Positions 34,859 through 46,321 of a DNA stretch of 64,000 nucleotides are shown here, in pieces. Every line of letters begins with the position of its first letter. Position 1 is the first letter of the stretch. The notes below the pieces were generated by a model. The model saw only the letters and a list, made by a program, of their open reading frames with translations, ran no database searches and was not told where the DNA came from. The stretch covers positions 2,419,046 to 2,483,045 of the forward strand of contig ML664662.1 in assembly GCA_007570785.1 (NCBI GenBank). Reading direction: 5' to 3'. The DNA comes from Antilocapra americana (lineage: Eukaryota > Chordata > Mammalia > Artiodactyla > Antilocapridae). The position numbers were made by a program, and so were the translations under genes.

Positions 34859-35112
34859 AAGTCACTTCAGTCGTGTCCGACTCTGTGCGACCCCATAGAC
34901 TGCAGCCCACCAGGCTCCCCCGTCCCTGGGATTCTCCAGGCAAGAACGCTGGAGTGGGTTGCCATTTCCTTCCCCAATGCATGAAAGTGAAAGTGAAGTC
35001 ACTCAGTCATGTCCAACTCCTAGCGACCCCATGGACTGCAGCCTACAAGGCTCCTCCATCCATGGGATTTCCCAGGCAAGAGTACTGGAGTGGGGTGCCA
35101 TTGTCTTCTCCA
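34835..35112 (-). mobile_element. BOV-A2 SINE (Bov-A dimer), antisense, with 11-bp target-site duplication
   Basis: Two Bov-A monomers in tandem, antisense. The first runs from 'cagtcgtgtccgactctg' and the second from 'cagtcatgtccaactcct', joined by 'gaaagtgaaagtgaag'. The 3' tail appears as (CTG)n at 34832-34858. Direct repeats gaattggtact at 34824-34834 and 35113-35123 are identical. The clean duplication and low divergence make this one of the younger insertions in the window. Confidence 0.95.
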
Positions 35113-35159
35113 GAATTGGTACTCAAATCATCTTATCTACCCTCCAGGGGCCTTGACCT

Positions 35160-35310
35160 AATAAATTGACCCTGGCTTAGCTTCTTTCCCTCTATCTCCT
35201 ACTTCCCCAATTCCCTACTGGTTATTCCTAGAAACACTTCCTAGCATATTGCTTTCTGAGGAGTCCTTGCTTCAGGGTTTACCTCTGGGAAAGCCAACCT
35301 AAGACATGCA
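35160..35310 (+). mobile_element. LTR-like repeat, family unassigned (copy 2)
   Basis: Sense copy of the family at 10458-10800: an AATAAA-like signal at about 35160, then 'gaggagtccttgcttcaggg', 'ctctgggaaagccaaccta' and 'agaca'. Only the 3' end is recognisable. Confidence 0.45.
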
Positions 35311-35345
35311 CCAGTTGTGGAATACCAAACTGAGGCTGTGGAGGC

Positions 35346-35375
35346 CCCCGGTGGGGGTGGGGGGGTGCACTGGGG
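35346..35375 (+). repeat. G-rich tract
   Basis: Runs of three to seven G (gtgggggtgggggggtgc) just after the LTR-like copy. Close to, but not a clean example of, the four-run G-quadruplex pattern. Confidence 0.6.
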
Positions 35376-35459
35376 TCAGATAAATCTTCTAAGAAGCAGC
35401 AACTCTGGTGTATGCTTGTGTGTGTGCATGTATGTTGGGTGGGGGAGGGAAAGCAGAAC

Positions 35460-35990
35460 TGTCAGTGGGAGAGGAGTGTGAAACAAGGCCCCAAGTTGTG
35501 GTGAATTTGGAAAACAGCAAACAGTCTAATTTGGCTGGAGTGTAGTGCACATATGGCAGGTCATGGGGAGATGCAAAGCTGGAGGGGCCCATAAGGGATG
35601 GAAGTTATAAAAGTGTAAGTCTCATTAGGAACTTGATCTTCAGGGTAATGGTGAATCACTGAAAGGTGATAGTGATGAGACCAGATTTATTCTTTAGAAA
35701 GACTGCCTTGTTTGCAGTGGGAAGAACATATTTGAGAGGAGCAAAATGGGAGTCTGGGGGCAGTTGGGAGGCTGTGTCAGATATCCAGGCCATAGCTGGA
35801 GACAGATCATCAGAATGGAGAGGAAGAACATGGCCGTATCCAAAGTCACAATCAATAAGACTCGAGTTTTGATTGGGTGAGTGATGAATCATATAGGGAT
35901 GGATATGAAAAGAGAGGATGCAGAGATAATCCCCGGGTTCTCACAGGTGTGGGTCCCCAGGAAGTTTATTGGAAAGTGTTCTCAGGATTG
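35460..35990 (-). mobile_element. Probable L2 antisense remnant
   Basis: Resembles the antisense L2 pattern: 'ggctggagtgtagtgcac', 'ggaacttgatcttcagggta', 'gtgatgagaccagatttatt', 'gactgccttgtttgcagt', 'tatccaggccatagctgg'. Divergence is high. The open frame at 35966-36382 (138 codons, minus strand) overlaps only its edge and has no recognisable domain. Confidence 0.45.
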
Positions 35991-36547
35991 ACTCCTGTTG
36001 GCAGAAAGGGAAGGAAATTAGACTGTGATGAAGTCTCTACAAAGGCTGCAGCCAAACTCATGGGGGCGGGGCGCTGTGGAGCTGGGAGGGCCCCACAAGA
36101 GCTGTCCTGAGTTGGGACAAGGGATTCAGAATCCTGTTGGTCTACATCACCCAGCCACTGGATGCAGAGGACCCTGGGGGGCAGTATGGAACCTTGGATG
36201 AAGGAAACCATGACTCCCTTCAGCTGAAGGCAGTTCCTAGGGAGGGCTGACAGCTGAGCCATTAGCTGAGGAGGTGGTCCTTCTGTCCTAGTGGGGTTGT
36301 TGGGAGCAAGCACAGCGTCCACAAGTGACATCTGAGTGTGAAATGCTGGGGAGACTTGCAGTGGAATACATACAGAAAGCACCTGGCTCTGTGTCTGGAT
36401 TTTGGGAGTAGATGAGCTAATCTCAAAAAAGAGGCTTCGAGGTTGGTTCTTGACTTCTTTGGGGTCCTAGAGCCTTTTGAAAAGTTAATGAAGGCTCCTC
36501 ATATTCATCATATCAAACAAAATGTGCATAAAATTTCATGGACTTTA
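35991..36547. other. No feature recognised
   Basis: No named repeat; locally GC-rich near 36060-36100. Confidence 0.4.
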
Positions 36548-36840
36548 TCTTAGTTTGGGTTCCTCTCCAAGCAGACCCTGGGACAAAGATTTGAATTCAA
36601 GAATTTCATTTGTGAGGTGATCTCAGGAAACTTGGAGAGGGAGTAGAGAAACAAGTAGGGAAGAGAAAAAAGGCATAAAGGTACGTTAATGGTAGGTGGC
36701 CAACTGGAGCTCCATCTTGCTGAAGCGCCTCTGAGAAACCCTGAGGAACATACCCCAGAATAGGCTCACTCAAGCTGGGGAATTTGCCTGTCATCTCTCA
36801 TCTCTCACTGATTGAGGATCACCCTGGGGGGCCTTAACTC
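36548..36840 (-). mobile_element. LTR-like repeat, family unassigned (copy 3)
   Basis: Antisense copy: 'cttagtttgggttcctctcc', 'gcagaccctgggacaaagat', 'tttgtgaggtgatctcagga'. The 5' extent is uncertain and could reach about 37230. Confidence 0.5.
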
Positions 36841-38284
36841 TCTGGTCTATCTAGTCACCTAGCACCTGTTCACCCTGTCCCACCACCTGCAGGCCTAAGA
36901 ACAACATGGTCCAGAACACCCTCAGGCAGAGAGGGTGCAGTTTCTTCTGCAGTAAGAAACTATCAGATGACCGCCAGTGGTTTGAGAATCAGAAGACATA
37001 GCTAGGGCATCAACAACATCTGCCAGCAAAAGGTGGGGGCGTCAAACAGCAAAGTGCCATGTCTACAGTGGGAAGTGATGGAGACATTGACGGTGGAGAG
37101 CTTCCTCCAATGGGGTCCCCGCTGGAGCCACTGAGGAACTGAGCTATCAGTGAGCAACTGTTTTCCCATGGTAACTCTGAGCTCCCCAGTTCTGACACTG
37201 CCCGCCCTGACAACTCAAAGACCAAATGGAAGGCTGGGATTGCCAATGGTTGGAGAGCAGTTTGAGAAAGTAGGATGTGGCTCTCAGGGAGCCAGGATTG
37301 AAGGGGATATTTAATCATTCACGAGTTCAGTGATGGGGCTGGAAAGTCTATAGAGGAGGCCAAGCCAGTCGCCTTGCCTTTGTGCCACAAGAATGCCTAA
37401 ATTAAGATGCCATTCAGCCAGGAGAGGCAGAAAGAAAAACAATTCTTTCAGCTGTAATTTAGCAATGGGTTTTCTTCTTGTAAATCCAAGGGGGTGTGAA
37501 AGGCATTTTGCATCAGTTGTTTTAAGTGTCAAAAACCCAGAGGTCTGCAGCTGTTATTCTGCAGTCTTACTGGTGACCATGTAAACAGCCAAGTAAATTC
37601 CTTCTGAAAAACAATGTTCTGAGTCCAAGTTCCTAGTTCAACCACTTGAAATGTTTGACTTGAGTGGAGCCATGAAGTCTCAAAAGTGGCCTTACAAAGG
37701 GGGAGTTTCCTTAAGGTCGGGCTGTGTTGGGTTTTGTGGTTAGTATTGTGGTTATTGGGGTCTCAGTTTGCTTGCTCCTCAGAACACCTCCTGCTACAAA
37801 CAAATCGCCCTTGGACAAGGTGCTGTCAGCCCAGGGGACAAAACACAGTGTACAAAAAGCTAAGGAAAAGTTAAGAGGAGCTTGGTAACCTTGAGATAGT
37901 CTGCAAGTGAGCAATGCTAACGAGAGCCCCATGCACAGTGGATGCCCAGTCAACAGCTGTGTGGTGGCAGTGACTGCTTCTACTGTTCCACACGTGAAAC
38001 CCAAGATGATCACCGCCCACGCTTGGGAGAGACGATGCAGCTATGTTTAATCATATCTTCACTACATTGTAAAATCCTTGAATGCAGAAACTGTAAGCCC
38101 TATGCTCAGCCCCATCAAATACCCTTGTGTTGACCGAATCGCATACCCGTATACTGCAAACAATTACACAGTGCCCACACCACTGTGTGCTCCCTAGATG
38201 ATTCTGTGGATCATTTTGCTAAGATTTGAGTAAAACAAGGAGGGACTTGAAGATTAAAAGGGCAAAGCTCCTGCATTATCCTCC
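36841..38284. other. No feature recognised
   Basis: About 1.4 kb without a clear named repeat. Segment 38035-38110 weakly suggests an L2 3' region. Open frames of 60-102 codons on both strands (for example 37010-37318) lack recognisable domains. Confidence 0.4.
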
Positions 38285-38400
38285 TGCCTTTCTACTGCTG
38301 AGTGATCTTGAATGAATTACTGAATTCCTCTGAGTTATGGCTTTCCCAACCAGAAAATGGATAAATCATCCCCTGTTTACAAAGTGCCCTGCTAAGACAA
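38285..38400 (+). mobile_element. MIR fragment, sense
   Basis: Sense MIR: 'gctgagtgatcttgaatgaa', 'cctctgagttatggctttcc' and 'agaaaatggataaatcatcc'. Confidence 0.5.
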
Positions 38401-38636
38401 CTGGAAATACAATCAAAAGTTTATCAAGTGAGATTTCTCAACTAGAATAAGAATTAAACCATGACATTTGGGATGAAACTCAGTATTTTGTTAGTCAAAT
38501 TCCATCAAAATTATACTTAGGTACATTAACTTAATTTAAGAACTAGTAGCAAATTATATTACTATTTGACACATTACTGCTCTGCATAATTATTCAATCA
38601 GAGCTCCCCTGAAACAAATTAATGCTGATGCAACCC

Positions 38637-39490
38637 AATTTTTTTATTTTGAAATAGTTTAAGAACACAGAAAAGTACCAAGAAAAATGTAATGAGCACC
38701 CATACACCTACCATGCAGCTTTCTGGAAAATATTTTTGCTATATTTTCTTAAGAAATAACACATTAAAGATCCAGTTGAAGTTCCCTGTGTAACCCTTTC
38801 TTATCCCATTCTTTTCCATCTTTCCCCAGGGGTAGGAGTTTAAAAGAGATGTGATTGGTGCAACATGTCGCATGCCCTCAGCACACCTTTGGCTTTCAGC
38901 CTTCAGTCATCCTGGCACTCTCCCACCTCCAGAACCCATGACTATTTCTTTACTCCATAGCTTTCCTCCAATCCCTCAAGAATACACTCAACCCTCGAGA
39001 GCACATCACAAATGTATGGGAGAATTAGCACCCCCAGGAGAACCATCAACCCTTGAGTCAGAGCCTTGTACAAATGCCCTTAGGACAGACAGTTCTAAGA
39101 AGTAGGGCTGAGCCCTTTTCCCTAAAGACATGACCTCAATAACATACCCTTTACTGGTTTTCTCCCCTTTCTTATCTCACTCTCCCTGCTCCTTCACTCC
39201 TACTCCCCGAGATCACCCTTTAATAAATGCCTTACACCCAAGTCCTGGTCTTGGGCTCTGATGGAGGGGAATGCAATTTAAGACATGGCTCTCCTGTAAT
39301 TGTCTCCTGCTTACAGGCAGGCATGGTTCTATCACTGATGTTTGTCCATGTATTCAGAAGCAATGGATAGCATTCTTGGCATGTTTTTGAACTCTATATA
39401 AATGGTATCATATTATACTTGCTGTTTGCATTTGTGACTTACTTATGCATTTTGTAGCTCTCCAGAACATGGAAAGGCAACTAGACAGAA
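38637..39490 (-). mobile_element. Old L1 antisense, interrupted by an LTR-like repeat
   Basis: Antisense old L1 in two pieces. At 38637-38832: 'ttattttgaaatagtttaag', 'cagaaaagtaccaagaa', 'gagcacccatacacctacca', 'agttgaagttccctgtgtaa'. At about 39290-39490: 'tgtttttgaactctatataa', 'atggtatcatattatacttg', 'tgtgacttacttatgcattt'. The LTR-like segment 38835-39288 lies between them, in the position where the L1 should be continuous. Confidence 0.65.
38835..39288 (+). mobile_element. LTR-like repeat, family unassigned (copy 4)
   Basis: Inserted within the old L1. Its 3' end carries AATAAA at about 39222, then 'caagtcctggtcttgggctc' and 'aatttaagacatgg', matching the shared architecture of copies 1-3. 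At about 450 bp it is the best-bounded copy because its L1 flanks define both ends approximately. Confidence 0.5.
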
Positions 39491-40459
39491 AACACACTTG
39501 GTTTCCAAATGCTGAACAACTGTATTATATCCAACACACTAAATTCTATGTTAAATCTTTCTCAATTCATAGCATATTAGCATCTAAAGGTGCTGTTGAA
39601 CTTGAAAAACCTCAGTAAGAGTAAAATTTCCAGTTAGATGCCAATGTTTGTATATACAGAAGACTGAGAATAATATTTTGGCAAAAGAATTAATTTGCCA
39701 GGGTAAAGAATTACCTTATTGCACTGATTCAGGCATTTGCCATAGTTGTCATGCCTTAATAAATTCTTGTGTTGCCGTAACTCTTTCTCTTTATAATGTG
39801 ATTTTACATGTAGTGTTCCAGTTGAGTCTCACAACTCTGAGAGCTGATTTATCTGTTTCTTCCACACATGTAGCCTTGCACGTGGTAGGCATTCAATATT
39901 TATTGAATGAATGAATGACCCACATTTTATTCATGAGAATATTATGTCCCCAAAGATAAAAATATTGAGTACATAAAACAAGCAAGAGGTGTACCTGGAA
40001 GTAACACTCAAGTCTAGAATCCAAAATTTGATTCAAAGAATTTTGAAATGCATGTGATAATATTATATTATCTTCCATAATTAGTGGTTACAGTAGTACC
40101 AGTCCAATACTTCCTTTTGTTGAAGATCAGTTTACCAAAGCCATGAGATCATTTATTTTCCTTTAACATGGAATGCCAAAAAAATCCAGAGTATAACCCA
40201 ATCTCCATGGGGAAAAAACTGCTCTTTTTTTTCTTTTCCAGATATATCTATTATCTAGAAAGAAAGAAAGAGCAGGAGAAGGCACTTATAAAGAACAAAA
40301 TGGAAAGATCACAGTTACATGAATTTTTGTATCTATCTGCCATCAGATTAAGACAGAACATTTCCAGCTATCTATCCCCAAACTGTCTTCATGCCCCATA
40401 TCAGTTAATTACCACCTCAACCCTCCCAAAGACAACTACTATTCAGACTTCTCTCACTA
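39491..40459. other. Mostly unannotated; L2 3' end at 39850-39925
   Basis: The phrases 'agccttgcacgtggtaggca' and 'tattgaatgaatgaatgac' at about 39870-39920 are the conserved 3' end of L2 in sense orientation. The rest has no named repeat, though 40170-40459 may be part of the old L1 that follows. Confidence 0.45.
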
Positions 40460-40790
40460 AAATTTTTTGCCAAAGTTAGGACTTTATATAAATGAAATTA
40501 TACAGTCTGTATTTTTTTACTTCTTTCACTCAACATCTATGAGACACATCAGCATTGCATGTATCAGGAGCCACCATATCTTTGTTGCTCCATGGTATCC
40601 CATTGCATAAATACACCACAATTTTCTAACCGACTTCACTGCTAATGAACATTGTAAGTTGTTTTTATTTGGGGGATATTATGAATAAAGCTGCTATGAA
40701 CATTCTTAACAATGTATTTTGGAGGATATAAAAGCCCTAAAATATATTCTATAGGGTATATACCCAGAAGTGGATTGGTAAATTACAGGG
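40460..40790 (-). mobile_element. Old L1 (L1M class) fragment, antisense
   Basis: Same antisense L1 pattern as 5700-6262: 'aaatgaaattatacagtctg', 'acttctttcactcaacatct', 'aataaagctgctatgaacat', 'tatacccagaagtggattgg'. Confidence 0.75.
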
Positions 40791-41580
40791 CTGGCATAAG
40801 GTTGCTTTGTTAGACACATTGCTTTGGACAAAAGATGAGGGTTTCCCTAACCTGAAAAGGCTGGCAGGGAGCATTGTTCCTGTTCCTAAATGGCTCCTCA
40901 TTAAAAAAAAACAGATTGTTTGATTGGAAGAGACCTTAAAGGCAATGACTTGGCCTCCCACACCATATCAAATCCAGTCATATCAAGTCTAGCTCCAGCC
41001 AAAGCTGCCCTCACCTGGGCCACTTTAGTAAGCAGAAGTCACTATCTCCAAATGATTTGGACAGACCTGACTCCTTGTAGCATCCATCCACTCTTCCCTT
41101 TAAATTTCCAACTCCTCAAGTAGAACCAGACATACTCCTTCGGCTTGGGTCTTAGTCCCCAAACCCTTTTTTGTGCACTGAATAGTAGACCAGAGTTGGC
41201 TCAGATAAGAATGAAATCTATTTCAAATTGAAAATTGGTGCCATATGTCATGGGTTCTCAGATCCTTAAAGGCTCTAAGGGACCACAGAGTCCATTTAGC
41301 CAATGCCAAATCCCCAAGGTATTTCCAAACCTTTGTTTAAGCATGTCCAACAGAGAGAACTTCACTTATTCTGAAGTGGCCCATCCCTTAGTCACACAGA
41401 TCGATTTGCTAGAAAGTTCTTCCTCTTAGCTTTGAAGCTGCCTTCTTTTAATTCCCACCTCTTGGTCCTCCTTTTGAACTCTGAGACGCTTAGAAACAAG
41501 TTTGTGTTTTTTTTTTTTTCATTCAGCCATTCTGCAAAGATTAGAGGAGCTCCTTCAACACTGGAGCCAACTGTCAACGT
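40791..41580. other. No feature recognised
   Basis: No named repeat before the BovB; a T-run lies at about 41507-41520. Confidence 0.45.
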
Positions 41581-42995
41581 TTAGTTCAGTTCAGTTCAGT
41601 CACTCAGTCGTGTCCGACTCTTTGCGACCCCATGAACCGCAGCACGCCAGGCCTTCCTGTCCATCACCAACTCCTGGAATCCACCCAAACCCATGTCTAT
41701 CTAGTCGGTGATGCCATCCAACCATCTCATCCTCTGTTGTCCTCTTCTCCTTCTGCCCTCAGTCTTTCCCAACATCAGGGTCTTTTCCAGTGAGTGGTCA
41801 AAGTATTGGAGTTTCAGCTTCAACATCAGTCCTTCCAATGAACACCCAGGACTGATCTCCTTTAGGATGAACTGGTTAGATCTCCCTGCAGTCCAAGGGA
41901 CTCTCAAGAGTCTTCTCCAACACCACAGTTCAAAAGCATCAGTTATTTGGCACTCAGCTTTATTTATAGTCCAACTCTCACATCCATACATGACCACTGG
42001 AAAAACCAAAGCCTTGACTAGATGGACTTTTGTTGGCAAAGTAATGTCTCTGCTTTATAATACGGTGTCTAGGTTGGTCATAACTTTCCTTCCAAGGAGT
42101 AAGCATCTTTTAATTTCATGACTGCAATCACCATCTGCAGTGATTTTGGAGCACAGAAAAATAAAGTCAGCCACTCTTTCCACTGTTTCCCCATCTATTT
42201 GCCATGAAGTGATGGGACCAGATGCCATGATCTTAGTTTTCTGAATGTTGAGCTTTAAGCCAACTTTTTCACTCTCCTCTTTCACTTTCATCAAGAGGCT
42301 CTTTAGTTCTTCTTCACTTCCTGCCATAAGGGTGGTGTCATCTCATATCTGAGGTTATTGATATTTCTCCCGGCAATGTTGATTCCAGCTTGTGCTACTT
42401 TCAGCCCAGCGTTTCTCAGTTTCTCATGATGTACTCTGCATACAAGTTAAATAAGCAGGGTGACAATATACAGTCTTCACGTACTCCTTTTCCTATTTGG
42501 AACCAGTCTGTTGTTCTATGTTCAGTTCTAACTGTTGCTTCCTGACGTGCATATAGGTTTCTTAAGAGGCAGGTCCTGTGGTCTGGTATTCCTATCTCTT
42601 TCAGAATTTTCCACAGTTTATTGTGATCCACATAGTCAAAGGCTTTGGCATAGTCAATAAAGCAGAAATAGATATTTTTCTGGAACTCTCTTGCTTTTTC
42701 AATGATCCAACAGATGTTGGCAATTTGATCTCTGGTTCCTCTGCCTTTTCTAAAACCAGCTTGAACATCTGGAAGTTCACAGTTCACGTATTGTTGAAGC
42801 CTGGCTTGGAAAATTTTAAGCATTACTTTACTAGAGTGTGAGATGAGTGCAATTGTGCGGTAGTTTGAGCATTCTTTGGCATTGCCTTTCTTTGGGATTG
42901 GAATGAATACTGACCTTTTCCAGTCCTGTGGCCATTGCTGAGTTTTCCAAATTTGCTGGCATATTGAGGGCAACACTTTCACAGCATTTAGTAGG
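41581..42995 (-). mobile_element. BovB (RTE) LINE, 5'-truncated, decayed reverse transcriptase
   Basis: Second long BovB, minus strand, about 1.4 kb; its tail reads as repeated 'agttc' units at the left end (41581-41600). Open segments on the minus strand are 42982-42416 (188 codons, reverse-transcriptase fingers/palm), 42327-42055 and 42039-41701 (C-terminal part). The first is in a different frame from the other two. A single-base deletion near 42340-42345 falls inside the YADD catalytic codons when compared with the copy at 13725-13736, so the active-site motif is lost. No target-site duplication is evident. Inactive. Confidence 0.95.
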
Positions 42996-43433
42996 TGAAT
43001 TTTAAAAGGATGGAAGCAGCAGTTAGGGCCTTAGAATGAGTCAAACAGTGTTTTGTGTCTTAGGTTTTATAAATTGCTATTCTTTACTAGTAACTTTTCT
43101 ATTTTTAATTTTACTATGGCTTTACTGCTCACCAAAGAAAGAATGCGAGGCTTCTATTATGTATCAAGGGCATGGTGATATCTCCCATCTCATAACTCAG
43201 TGCTTTGTCCTCTGGCAGTTGACCAGGGCAGTTCTAGCCTATCAACTGAGCCCTCTGGGTTAATTTGGTTGGCTGTCTGGTGTGTGGTTATGTAGACTAA
43301 CTAGAGTCTTTGTAGTGAAAGTCATCTGCCAAAAAATTAGTGTGCTGGTCTAGCCACTTCTTTGAATCCTTGTTTCCTTTACTGCAAAATATTACTTTCA
43401 ATACCTACCTCAAGGGAACATTAAGAATCAGAT
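42996..43433. other. No feature recognised
   Basis: No named repeat or exon. Confidence 0.45.
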
Positions 43434-43445
43434 ATGCTCATGTAT

Positions 43446-43656
43446 GGGCTTCCCTGCTGGCTCAGTGGTAAAGAACCCAACTGCCAATGCAGGAGACGTG
43501 GGTTTCATCCCTGGGTTGGGAAAATCTCCTAGAGGAGGACATGGTAACTCATTCCAGTATTCTTGCCTGGGGAATCCCATGGAGAGAGAAGCCTGGTGAG
43601 CTACATTCCACGGGGTCATAGTTGGACACAACTGAAGCGACTTAGCACACACGCAC
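43446..43656 (+). mobile_element. Bov-tA SINE with exact 12-bp target-site duplication
   Basis: Complete Bov-tA from 'gggcttccctgctggctcag' to 'ctgaagcgacttagcacac'. Direct repeats atgctcatgtat at 43434-43445 and 43657-43668 are identical, so both boundaries are exact. The body has a few small deletions (for example after 'ggggtcat'), but the duplication is intact. Confidence 0.95.
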
Positions 43657-43966
43657 ATGCTCATGTATATGAAAGACTTGGCCCCATGCAAATCACAGAA
43701 AAACAAGCTCAGTCACCTTTTCTTTCCTCATCCTCCTCCCACTGCTGCTTGTGAAACCATGAACATTCAATCGTGAAAAGGAACAGTCATGTGGTAGCAT
43801 AGAAAGACATACGAAATTGTCTTCCATTCTAAGCCCAGGTTGCTAATTTTAACCCTTAAGTCCTAAACTATCAACTCCATAAGAGACAATTATTTTGCCC
43901 AGATTATCTGTTTACCTAAGTGCCTCCTAGTACACTCCTAGTGGGTTTTGATGCATCATATATGAT

Positions 43967-44182
43967 GGCTTCCCCAGTGGCTCAGTGGTAAAGAACTCCC
44001 CTGCCAGTGCAGGAGACAAGGGATTGATCCCTGGGTGAGGAAGATCCCCTGGAGAAGGAAGTGGCAACCCACTCCAGTATCCTTGCCTGGAAAATCTCAT
44101 GGACAGAAGAGTCTGGCAGGCTACAGTCCATGGGGTTGCAAAGAGTCAGACACAACTGAGTGAATATAAACAACAACAACAA
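43967..44182 (+). mobile_element. Bov-tA SINE with (CAA)n tail
   Basis: Complete Bov-tA from 'ggcttccccagtggctcag' to 'cacaactgagtgaatat', with tail (CAA)n at 44169-44182. Flanks catatatgat (43957-43966) and catatgat (44183-44190) form a short duplication differing by one 'at' unit. It lies in the same orientation and about 300 bp from the previous SINE. Confidence 0.93.
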
Positions 44183-44190
44183 CATATGAT

Positions 44191-46320
44191 ACCACATTTT
44201 ACATGTTAAGAATATTCATGCTATGAAGACTTCTGGAATTCTCAGAGATTGCCATGAAAATTCAACAACCTTTAATACCTATTAACCGAATTCATTCATG
44301 GGAAGAGAGGTTTTCAAATACACATCGGCCTGATAACAATGCTAAAGAGCTGAGCAGGAGGGGGCTGGACTATGAGGGCAGTTTAAGGTCATGTCCAGCC
44401 CATGTTGCTGGCACAGAGGCCCTGCCAACTGTCTCCCTGCGTGGAGCTTGCCCTGACCCCTGGCATGCAGTTGGTAATTTGAGAGCTGGAAATGTGTGAC
44501 CCTGGCACTCTTGCGGTGATAAGCAGTCAGTCCTCATAGTACCCTAAGACAGTACATCACACCCCTCACTGAAAACACTTTAGCCAAATGCAACAACCTT
44601 GATGGTTAAATCCCAGAGTTTGGCACAAATGCCAGCCTAGTTCATCACTCATTTATTTGAAATTAGCCAACATTTATTGGGGGGCCTCTCTGCTTCATCT
44701 CTTCTATGGGAACTGAAAAATAAGTCAGATTGTCTCCAGAGCCTCTCTGGGCCTCCTCATTGATGTGTTTTTTTAAGAGCATGTACCCCCTTTTTCAACC
44801 TCTCCAAAGTTACCCCTATGCCCCACCATGGGCTAAATTACTGAACTCCTTATAGAGCAGAAATCCAGTTTCCTCCTCTGCATAATTCTGGGCATTTGTC
44901 AGGTGCCATTTTCTCCTAGAAGTGGACAGAGTTACAAGGTAAACCTGGACTCTGCTAGCACATGACTACTCTGGTCCCTCAATATCTTGCTCGCGCCAGG
45001 CCAGGCCTGTCTACATAAGAGGTCCTTGTTCAGGATAACTCATTCATGGGGAGGACATTTGTTTACCTTGCTCATCCAGGCATTTCCCAAGACAGACAAG
45101 AGGAATGACTCAACCAAATCATGTATCTGCTGGAGCTTCAGAATGAATGAAGAGGCTGTAGGGAGGGGAGAGGGAGTAGGAAGCAGTGCAAGAGCCCTAA
45201 GGTGGCATCGTAGCACCATCACAAGAAGAGGAGCAGAATCAGTCCTGTTGCTGACTTTCAATTGCACTGATTTGAGACCAAGGTTAAGCAAGCCTGACAA
45301 AGTGGTTCATCAAATCGGAGGCAAACCCTGCATCTATTGGATCTCATTAATTCCCAGACCGGTTTACTGTCAATCCCAATCAGTTCAGCCCACCACGTGG
45401 CACTTTCATCTCTCTGTCCTTGCTTCCGCCATCCATCTACGGGTGGCCTGACTCCATTCCCCAAAATAACTTCACTGTTCCTGTCGCATAGGCTGCTGGC
45501 TGGCTGCTGGGAATCCTAAAAGCCTTGTAGGTGGGGAGTGGCACAGCGACTGGTGACTCTCATTTACTAAAGCCTTTCCATTTTTAATTTTTTAAAATAT
45601 TCCATGCTAAAGTTTCCTTTCTCTCCCTCCCACCCTTTGTGGTATTTTTAGGCAGTGCAGGCTCTTCAGAACAAGCCTCGAGCTTGCTGGGCGCTGCAAA
45701 TAGCTTTTCCCCTTACCTGCCAGTCACGGTGTACTACAGGCACGCGTCATGTGGTGAGCTGGTCCTTTTACTCCAGCCTTTTACACGAGCTTCGCTTCTG
45801 TGTGCTGCTAATCTGTCGAGAAATCAAAGACACACCAGCCTCAAAGGGGAGGCCCTGGCCCCACAGCTGCCTGCCAGGGTTATTATGAAGGCCCATCCAT
45901 CCTGTACCAAGAGCTCACTGGGAGCAACTGGCAGCAGACAGGGGGAAGCCAGAGATCAGGGATCTGAGCAGGGCCAGGCGATGTGGGTGAGAGGAGGGTG
46001 GGAAGGGGCACTAGGAATCAGGACTTGAAAGATGAGAGCATCCTGGGATGCTGTAGTCACGACTGCTCTCAGGCAAGGACAGACAGGAGAATTATCGGAA
46101 ATGCTTGCAGGGGCGACCAAAGGTCCACCCAGTCCAGGGTCTCCTCTGTCAGGGGTGGCTCCAGAGCTTCTATGGGGAAGAGAGAGGGGCGGAGCAAGCT
46201 GGTGAGCTGTCCTCCTTTCTCTCATCCTCCCCATCACTCCTGCAGGTCCAGAGAGAGGTCCTGCAGCTGCCTAGTCCACCTCAAAACGACTGGAAGAAAC
46301 TATAAACAGAAGCTCTTAGG
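44191..46320. other. Repeat-poor stretch, no gene recognised
   Basis: About 2.1 kb with almost no recognisable repeat. Segment 45640-46200 is comparatively GC-rich and keeps several CpGs. Open frames such as 44987-45451 and 45983-46591 (202 codons) have no domain I recognise, so no exon is called. The repeat-poor character is compatible with a constrained non-coding element or an unrecognised non-coding transcript. Confidence 0.4.
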
Positions 46321-46321
46321 A

